Source: Chloroflexia bacterium
GTDB taxonomy: Bacteria; Chloroflexota; Chloroflexia; QHBQ01; JADMIH01
Reading direction: 5' to 3'
NCBI GenBank assembly: GCA_025927935.1
Contig: JAICKM010000252.1
Coordinates: forward strand, 1 to 8,893
Length of the DNA: 8,893 nt
The notes under the pieces were generated by a model that was given only the letters and a program-made list of their open reading frames with translations, had not been told where the DNA came from and did not search any database. Position numbers and translations under genes: made by a program. Positions within the stretch are counted from its first letter, which is position 1. Every line of letters begins with the position of its first letter. This document shows positions 4,937 through 8,893 of this stretch, in pieces.

Positions 4937-6139
4937 TCAGTGTCCGGCGGCCAGGGCGGCGTAAGCCGCGATCAGCTTGCGGCTCTGCGCCTCCCAGGTA
5001 TAGGCCGGGGCCGCGCGGCGCAGATTGGCCCGCAGCGCCGCGCCGCCGTCCGGGCGGGTCAGTACGGCGTTGATCGCCGCCGCGTAGGCCGCCGGGTTAT
5101 CGAGCCGGGCCACGACCCCGCCGCCTGTCTCCGTCAGGACCTTGCGCAAGAAGGGCAGGTCGCTGGCGACAATCGGCACGCCCGCCTGGATAAAGTCGAA
5201 CAGCTTGTTGGGCGAGCTAAAGTAGTTGTTCAGATCCACCGCCTGGTAAGGGATGACGCCCACGTCGGCGGAGGCGCAATAGGGCAGCAGGTCGGCATGC
5301 GACACCGCCGGCAGGAAGTAGACGCGCCCGCCCGGCCCCTCGGCGGCCAGCCGTTCGAGCGTCGCCTGGTACTCGCCGAAGCCCATGAACACCACGGCGG
5401 CATCGCCCGCCAGCAAGGGCGCCGCGCGCACCAGGTTCTCCAGCCCGCGGCCCTCCCACATCCAGCCCTGGTACAGCACGATCTTGCGCTCCGGCGCCAG
5501 GCCGAGCGCGGCGCGGATCTGATCGTGCGGCGCGGCGGGGTCGAAGCCGGGCGGCGGGTCCGGGCAGTTCAGCACCACCAGCGGGTCCGGCCGGTGGTAG
5601 CGGCGGTGCAGTTCCTCGGCGATAAACTCGTTCACCGTGATCACCAGATCGGCGAACGGCAGCAGTTGGCGCTCCAGGCGGGTCCATGCCTGCCGCTTTA
5701 TCCGAATCCAGCGGTTGCCGATCTCCGGGAACAGCTCGTGCGAGTCGTAGACCAGCCGCGCCCCATGCACCAGCGCCGCCTGATAGGCGATTTGCAGGTT
5801 ATTCAGGTCATGGGCATGATACACATCGGCGCGCGCCGCGACAGCGCGGGGCAGCGCGCGCAGCGTGAACGTGTGCCGCCCCATCAGCACGCTCCACAGG
5901 GCCACCGCCTGCGTGCCCCGCTGCTGCCCCAGCAGGCGGTAAAGCCGGCGAAAGCGCGGGTCGCGCCCCGTGACGGCCACCCACTCGACGGGGATGCCTT
6001 CAACAATGCCCTCGCTGTCCCGGTCGTCGCCGGAGCGCGTCAGGATGCGCACCTGGTGGCCCGCTGCGGTGAGGCTGCGCGCCTCCTGCAAAATGCGGCG
6101 GGTGACGCGGGTGTCCTGCGTAATCATCAGTATTTTCAT
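4937..6139 (-). CDS. Glycosyltransferase, GT4-type (third gene of the operon)
   Basis: A 400-aa GT-B fold enzyme expected to transfer a sugar from a nucleotide-sugar donor to a glycan or lipid acceptor on the cytoplasmic face. The N-terminal Rossmann domain starts MKILMITQDT and has VYHAHDLNN (106-114) and YDSHELFPE (131-139). The C-terminal donor domain opens at KIVLYQGWMWEGRGLENLV (219-237), with VFMGFGE (250-256) and the donor-site segment SSPNKLFDFIQAGVPIVAS (308-326). In that segment an Asp stands where many GT4 enzymes have the second Glu of E-X7-E, a variant I recall as common in NKLF-type members. No membrane helix is apparent. The ATG lies 2 nt after the stop of the preceding gene, with AGGTGG 13 nt upstream, so it is probably translationally coupled. 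Donor and acceptor cannot be told from sequence. Confidence 0.9.
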   Translation of the reverse strand: MKILMITQDTRVTRRILQEARSLTAAGHQVRILTRSGDDRDSEGIVEGIPVEWVAVTGRDPRFRRLYRLLGQQRGTQAVALWSVLMGRHTFTLRALPRAVAARADVYHAHDLNNLQIAYQAALVHGARLVYDSHELFPEIGNRWIRIKRQAWTRLERQLLPFADLVITVNEFIAEELHRRYHRPDPLVVLNCPDPPPGFDPAAPHDQIRAALGLAPERKIVLYQGWMWEGRGLENLVRAAPLLAGDAAVVFMGFGEYQATLERLAAEGPGGRVYFLPAVSHADLLPYCASADVGVIPYQAVDLNNYFSSPNKLFDFIQAGVPIVASDLPFLRKVLTETGGGVVARLDNPAAYAAAINAVLTRPDGGAALRANLRRAAPAYTWEAQSRKLIAAYAALAAGH

Positions 6140-6141
6140 AA

Positions 6142-7347
6142 TCAGTCTGCAACCACCTGGCGATAGAGTTGGCTAAGTTGGCGGGCGACGGCGGCCTGCC
6201 CATAGCGGCAGGCGGCGACCTCACGCAAATGATCGGGCGAGAACGCCTCCGGGCGGGCCAGCACCTCCGCGATGGCCGTAGCGAGCGCGGGCACATCGCC
6301 GGGCGGCACCAGCACGCCCACATCGGGCGTCACGATCTCCTCCGGCCCGCCGCAGCGCGTCGCCACCACCGGCACGCCCGCCGCCAGCGCCTCGACCAGC
6401 ACCACGCCGAAGGTCTCGTGCCGCGACGGCAACACCAACAGATCGGCCTGGGCCAGAGCGGCAGGCACGGCAGCGGGCGGCGCGACGCCGTGGAACCGGC
6501 AGATGGCGGCTACCCCTAACTGCTCCGCTAACCGGCGATATTCGTCCAGATGCCGCCCGCCGCCGAGCAGATCGAGGCGCACTGCGACTCCGCGCCGCTG
6601 GAGATCGGCCACGGCGGCCAGCAGATCGGGCACGCCTTTGCGCTCCGTCTCCATCTCCCCGACGAACAGCAAGCGCGCCGGGGCGCCCGGCGCGCGAGGC
6701 CCGCGCTCACCGGCGAAAGCCGCCGTATCAACCACGTTGGGAATAATGTCGATGGGCCGGCGCAGGGCCGGGTAGACCCAGATCTCGGCGCGCAGGGCCG
6801 CGCTCACCGCAATCACCCGGTCCGCGGCCCGCATGGCCCGCGTCGTCGCCCAGGCGGCGAGCGGGTTGCGCATGAGCAGCGCGAACGGCGCGGTATGCTC
6901 GGTCAGCACGAGCGGGATGCCGGTGAGCCGTCTGACCAGGGCGCCCGCCAGCCCAGCGGGCAGGCTGACATGGGCATGGAGCAGATCGGGCCGGAACCGG
7001 TAGCGGCGGGCCAAGCGCCAGGCGGCCAGGGGCGCCCAGACTGCGTAGAGCAGCGGCCAGATCCCCGGCAGGCGCGGCATCACCGTGCGGTAGACGCACA
7101 CGCCCGCTTCCCGGCGCAGGCCCGCCCGCCGTGCCCGCAGCCATTCGCCCACGGGCGCGCGATCCACGAACAACACCACCACGTCCATGTCATCCCGGCC
7201 GGCCAGGGCGCGCGCCTGCTCCCGGCAGAAGACCCCGCCCATGGGATAGCGCTGCGTCGGATACCACGCGGGCAGCAAGAGCACGCGCAGCCGGCGCGGG
7301 GCGGGCGCAGGCCGGGCCGGAATCGGCCGTAGCGCGGGCGCTGTCAT
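6142..7347 (-). CDS. Glycosyltransferase, GT4-type (second gene of the operon)
   Basis: A 401-aa GT-B enzyme. After a Pro/Ala/Arg-rich leader (1-18) the first strand is RLRVLLLPAWYP (19-30), followed by GGVFCREQARAL (37-48), DLLHAHVSLPAG (121-132) and the TEHT motif (149-152). An IPNVVDT motif (202-208) marks the inter-domain region. The donor domain begins ARLLFVGEMETERKGVPDLL (224-243) and carries a classical E-X7-E: Glu311 and Glu319 in SRHETFGVVLVEALAAG (308-324), followed by GGPEEIV (333-339). This arrangement resembles enzymes annotated as teichuronic-acid or capsule glycosyltransferases, but the specificity is unknown. The start codon overlaps the stop of the upstream gene by 4 nt (ATGA, 7347-7344), indicating translational coupling. 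A later start inside the leader is possible but has no better support. Confidence 0.92.
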   Translation of the reverse strand: MTAPALRPIPARPAPAPRRLRVLLLPAWYPTQRYPMGGVFCREQARALAGRDDMDVVVLFVDRAPVGEWLRARRAGLRREAGVCVYRTVMPRLPGIWPLLYAVWAPLAAWRLARRYRFRPDLLHAHVSLPAGLAGALVRRLTGIPLVLTEHTAPFALLMRNPLAAWATTRAMRAADRVIAVSAALRAEIWVYPALRRPIDIIPNVVDTAAFAGERGPRAPGAPARLLFVGEMETERKGVPDLLAAVADLQRRGVAVRLDLLGGGRHLDEYRRLAEQLGVAAICRFHGVAPPAAVPAALAQADLLVLPSRHETFGVVLVEALAAGVPVVATRCGGPEEIVTPDVGVLVPPGDVPALATAIAEVLARPEAFSPDHLREVAACRYGQAAVARQLSQLYRQVVAD

Positions 7348-8495
7348 GCGACGCCCTCTTCGGCCAGGGCCGGCGGCTGCCGCGCGGCCAGCGCCCGATA
7401 CAGTTTGTCCATACGGGCCATGGACTGGGCGTAGTCGGCGTGTTGCACCACCATTTGCCGGCCCGCCGCGCCCATGCGCGCGCGGAGTGCGGGGTCCCGC
7501 AGTAGCCGCACGGTCCCGCAGGCCAGCGCTTCCACATCGCCGGGAGCGACCAGCAGCGCCTGCTCGCCGCCGGTAATATGCTCATGGACCCAGGGGAGAT
7601 CGCTCAGTACCACCGGCGTGCCGCAGGCCAGCGCTTCCAGCACCGACTTCGGCGAGCTATCCGAACTGGCGACCGAGACGCACACATCGGCGGCGGCGTA
7701 ATAGTCGGCCATCGTCGCCATCGGGTGGAAGCCCACGAATTCGACGGCGTCGCCCACGCCGAGCGCCGCGGCCCGCTGCTGTAGCGCAGCCTCGCGCCCC
7801 GCGCCGTAGCCGAACTTGATGATGTAGCGGACCGCGGGGACTTCTTTGCGCACCAGCGGCACGCTGTCGATGATGGACTCGATGTTATAGACCGGGGAGA
7901 GGGCGCGCGGGCTGAGCACCAGGGGCGTATCCGCGTCGTATCCGAGAGTGCGGCGCGCGGCATCCCGGCGGCCGGGCCGAAAGATGCCGGTATCGACGCC
8001 CAGTTGCACTTCGGTACTGGGCGCCCGGCACCCCAGCGCGACGGCAGCCCGGCGCAAATGCTCCGAGTCGGCGGTGAGCAGATCGGCGCGCTGCAAGGCA
8101 TAGCGGGTATAGCGCATGGCCCGCCGCGACGCATAGGGTTCCGTGAGGATGTCGGACCCCCAGGCGGTCAGCACCAGCGGGTGCGTGCCGCTCAATGCCG
8201 CCCAGAAACCATAGGGGATGATCTGGTGGGCATGCACCAGATCGATGGCGTAGCGCCGCACCAGATAGCGGATGTACAGCCCGGCCCACAGGCTGCGTAC
8301 CAGACCCAGACCGGGCCGGCGGAGCATATGTTGCACGGGTAGGTAGTGGACCCGCACGCCTGGCTCTTCAGCCGAGCCGGGCACGGCCGGTTGGTGCCAC
8401 GTCAGCAAGTGGACCCGGTGCCCCGCGCCCACGAAATACGTCTCCCAGCCATGCATATGCGGGCTTTGTCCCGCGCCGACGAAGAGGATGTTCAA
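7344..8495 (-). CDS. Glycosyltransferase, GT4-type (first gene of the operon)
   Basis: A GT-B enzyme of 383 aa from the chosen TTG. It opens NILFVGAGQSPHMHGWETYF (2-21), as in EPS-type GT4 enzymes, with LVHAHQIIPYG (86-96) and TAWGSDIL (110-117). QLGVDTGIFRP (164-174) precedes the donor domain. The donor-site motif is SSDSSPKSVLEALACGTPVV (277-296), where Asp279 and Glu287 give a D-X7-E form of the E-X7-E motif, a variant found in many relatives. Start choice: GGAGGG at 8511-8506 precedes TTG 8495 by 10 nt, and the family normally begins at this strand. ATG 8513 would add six residues but has only a poor binding site. The frame stays open to TTG 8570, but the likely promoter lies inside that extension. 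It is the first gene of a minus-strand three-gene run. Confidence 0.9.
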   Translation of the reverse strand: MNILFVGAGQSPHMHGWETYFVGAGHRVHLLTWHQPAVPGSAEEPGVRVHYLPVQHMLRRPGLGLVRSLWAGLYIRYLVRRYAIDLVHAHQIIPYGFWAALSGTHPLVLTAWGSDILTEPYASRRAMRYTRYALQRADLLTADSEHLRRAAVALGCRAPSTEVQLGVDTGIFRPGRRDAARRTLGYDADTPLVLSPRALSPVYNIESIIDSVPLVRKEVPAVRYIIKFGYGAGREAALQQRAAALGVGDAVEFVGFHPMATMADYYAAADVCVSVASSDSSPKSVLEALACGTPVVLSDLPWVHEHITGGEQALLVAPGDVEALACGTVRLLRDPALRARMGAAGRQMVVQHADYAQSMARMDKLYRALAARQPPALAEEGVA

Positions 8496-8505
8496 ACTGG
8501 CCTGG

Positions 8506-8511
8506 CCCTCC
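8506..8511 (-). promoter_or_regulatory. Ribosome binding site favouring a TTG start at 8495
   Basis: On the minus strand GGAGGG occupies 8511-8506, 10 nt before TTG at 8495-8493. The spacing is similar to other genes here (11 nt for dppF and the VOC gene). The competing ATG at 8513 overlaps this box, and its nearest GGAGG (8536-8532) is 18 nt away. Confidence 0.5.
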
Positions 8512-8536
8512 ATTTCCCAAACAGCACGCTGCCTCC

Positions 8537-8565
8537 AGTATACACACCCGCGCATCGGGTGGGAA
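8537..8565 (-). promoter_or_regulatory. Likely promoter of the glycosyltransferase operon
   Basis: On the minus strand TTCCCA (8565-8560, 4/6) and TATACT (8542-8537, 5/6) are separated by 17 nt. The start of transcription would fall near 8530, upstream of both ATG 8513 and TTG 8495. The -35 is weak, so this is a moderate call. Confidence 0.45.
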
Positions 8566-8614
8566 GGCAAGATGGCGAGGTGGCGGCTAGTAGCCGACCG
8601 CGGTGTTTTTGCGC

Positions 8615-8640
8615 TGTAGGGGCCGGTTGCAAACCGGCCC
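8615..8640 (+). repeat. GTAG-tagged REP-like palindrome, copy 2
   Basis: It is identical to 3592-3617 except for G at 8629 instead of T. The arms GGGCCGGTT and AACCGGCCC surround a GCA centre, with GTAG at 8616-8619 at the hairpin foot. It lies in the 259-bp divergent region between the GT4 operon and the GT2 gene. A separate small palindrome, CGGCTA-G-TAGCCG, is at 8584-8596, and the 9-mer GGCGGCTAG occurs on both sides (8582-8590 and 8666-8674). Confidence 0.75.
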
Positions 8641-8754
8641 GCCGCCCAACAGAATCACCGTGGTGGGCGGCTAGCCAGGCGGGGGCGAATATGGTAAGCT
8701 TGGGGCGGGTGCTCCCTGTTCTCGCTATTGCTCATCGGAGGTTGCCAGGCACGC

Positions 8755-8893
8755 GTGTCCGCCCCGCTCATCACCATTGTCGTTCCCTGTTATAACTACG
8801 CCGAGTATTTGGAAGAATGCCTGCGCAGCGTCGTGGCCCAGACCTATCCCGATTGGGAAGCCGTGGTCGTGGATGACGCATCCACGCAGGGAG
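8755..8893 (+). CDS. Glycosyltransferase, GT2 (GT-A fold), N-terminal part only (runs off the right edge)
   Basis: The frame from GTG 8755 stays open to the window end (46 codons plus one base). It reads VSAPLITIVVPCYNYAEYL, then CLRSVVAQTYPDWEAVVVDD and AST. This is the textbook start of a family-2 glycosyltransferase: the first nucleotide-binding strand with VPCYNYAEYL, the SVVAQTYPDWE helix-turn, and the VVVDDAST motif, whose Asp residues contact the nucleotide. GGAGG at 8737-8741 lies 13 nt upstream of the GTG. An in-frame TTG at 8728 is the alternative start but precedes the binding site. The gene is divergent from the three GT4 genes and probably belongs to the same surface-glycan locus. 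The catalytic DXD and GW motifs lie beyond the window, so the enzyme type within GT2 is undetermined. Confidence 0.9.
   Translation, partial: MSAPLITIVVPCYNYAEYLEECLRSVVAQTYPDWEAVVVDDASTQG

Noticed and set aside
4880..6166. Long plus-strand open frame (428 codons) opposite the third GT4 gene
   Set aside because: The opposite strand encodes a clear GT4 enzyme with motifs in order. The plus frame is Gln/Arg/His-rich with no recognisable domain, typical of an antisense shadow in GC-rich DNA.
8514..8570. Longer N-terminus for the first GT4 protein, starting at TTG 8570
   Set aside because: The likely promoter lies inside this stretch, the extra residues are not family-like, and the start lacks a suitable binding site.
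8690..8695. TATGGT as the -10 box of the GT2 gene promoter
   Set aside because: It matches the consensus at 4/6 only, and no -35-like hexamer lies 16-18 nt upstream, so I do not call a promoter for the GT2 gene.

Overview
The window looks like a stretch of a GC-rich bacterial chromosome. There is no mobile element, CRISPR array, RNA gene or defence system in it that I can support. Base composition, short palindromic intergenic repeats of types I associate with Chloroflexota, and the style of the Dpp/Opp ATPases and glycosyltransferases make a Chloroflexota bacterium (Anaerolineae or a relative) my best guess. That is inference; nothing here fixes the taxonomy.

Layout. (1) Bases 1-174, minus strand: the first 58 codons of an unrecognised protein that runs off the left edge, with its own extended -10 promoter. 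(2) Bases 175-679: a divergent intergenic region with two identical 43-bp copies and one decayed copy of a C/G-rich palindromic repeat, then a strong promoter facing right. (3) Bases 680-3471: a plus-strand operon of two peptide-type ABC ATPases (DppD-like, then DppF/OppF-like) and a small VOC/glyoxalase-fold protein, closed by a hairpin terminator at about 3511-3540. The DppD gene appears to start at a CTG codon. (4) Bases 3472-3963: non-coding DNA holding several GTAG-tagged REP-like palindromes and a promoter with a near-perfect TATAAT box. (5) Bases 3964-4923: a ten-helix EamA/DMT transporter. (6) Bases 4937-8495, minus strand: three tightly packed GT4-type glycosyltransferases, convergent with the transporter. 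(7) Bases 8496-8754: a divergent promoter region with another REP-like palindrome. (8) From 8755: the start of a GT2-family glycosyltransferase that runs off the right edge.

Function. The left half is a nutrient-uptake module. The two ATPases would power a peptide or nickel-type importer whose permeases and binding protein are not in this window. The right half is the edge of a cell-surface polysaccharide or glycan locus. Three GT4 enzymes are probably translated from one mRNA (4-nt overlap and 2-nt gap between genes), and a GT2 enzyme is divergently expressed. The most unusual observations are the CTG start supported by an ideal ribosome binding site, the clustered REP-like elements including a REPIN-like inverted pair, and an inverted repeat that brackets the transporter promoter. 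I do not see convincing evidence of an undescribed multi-gene system.
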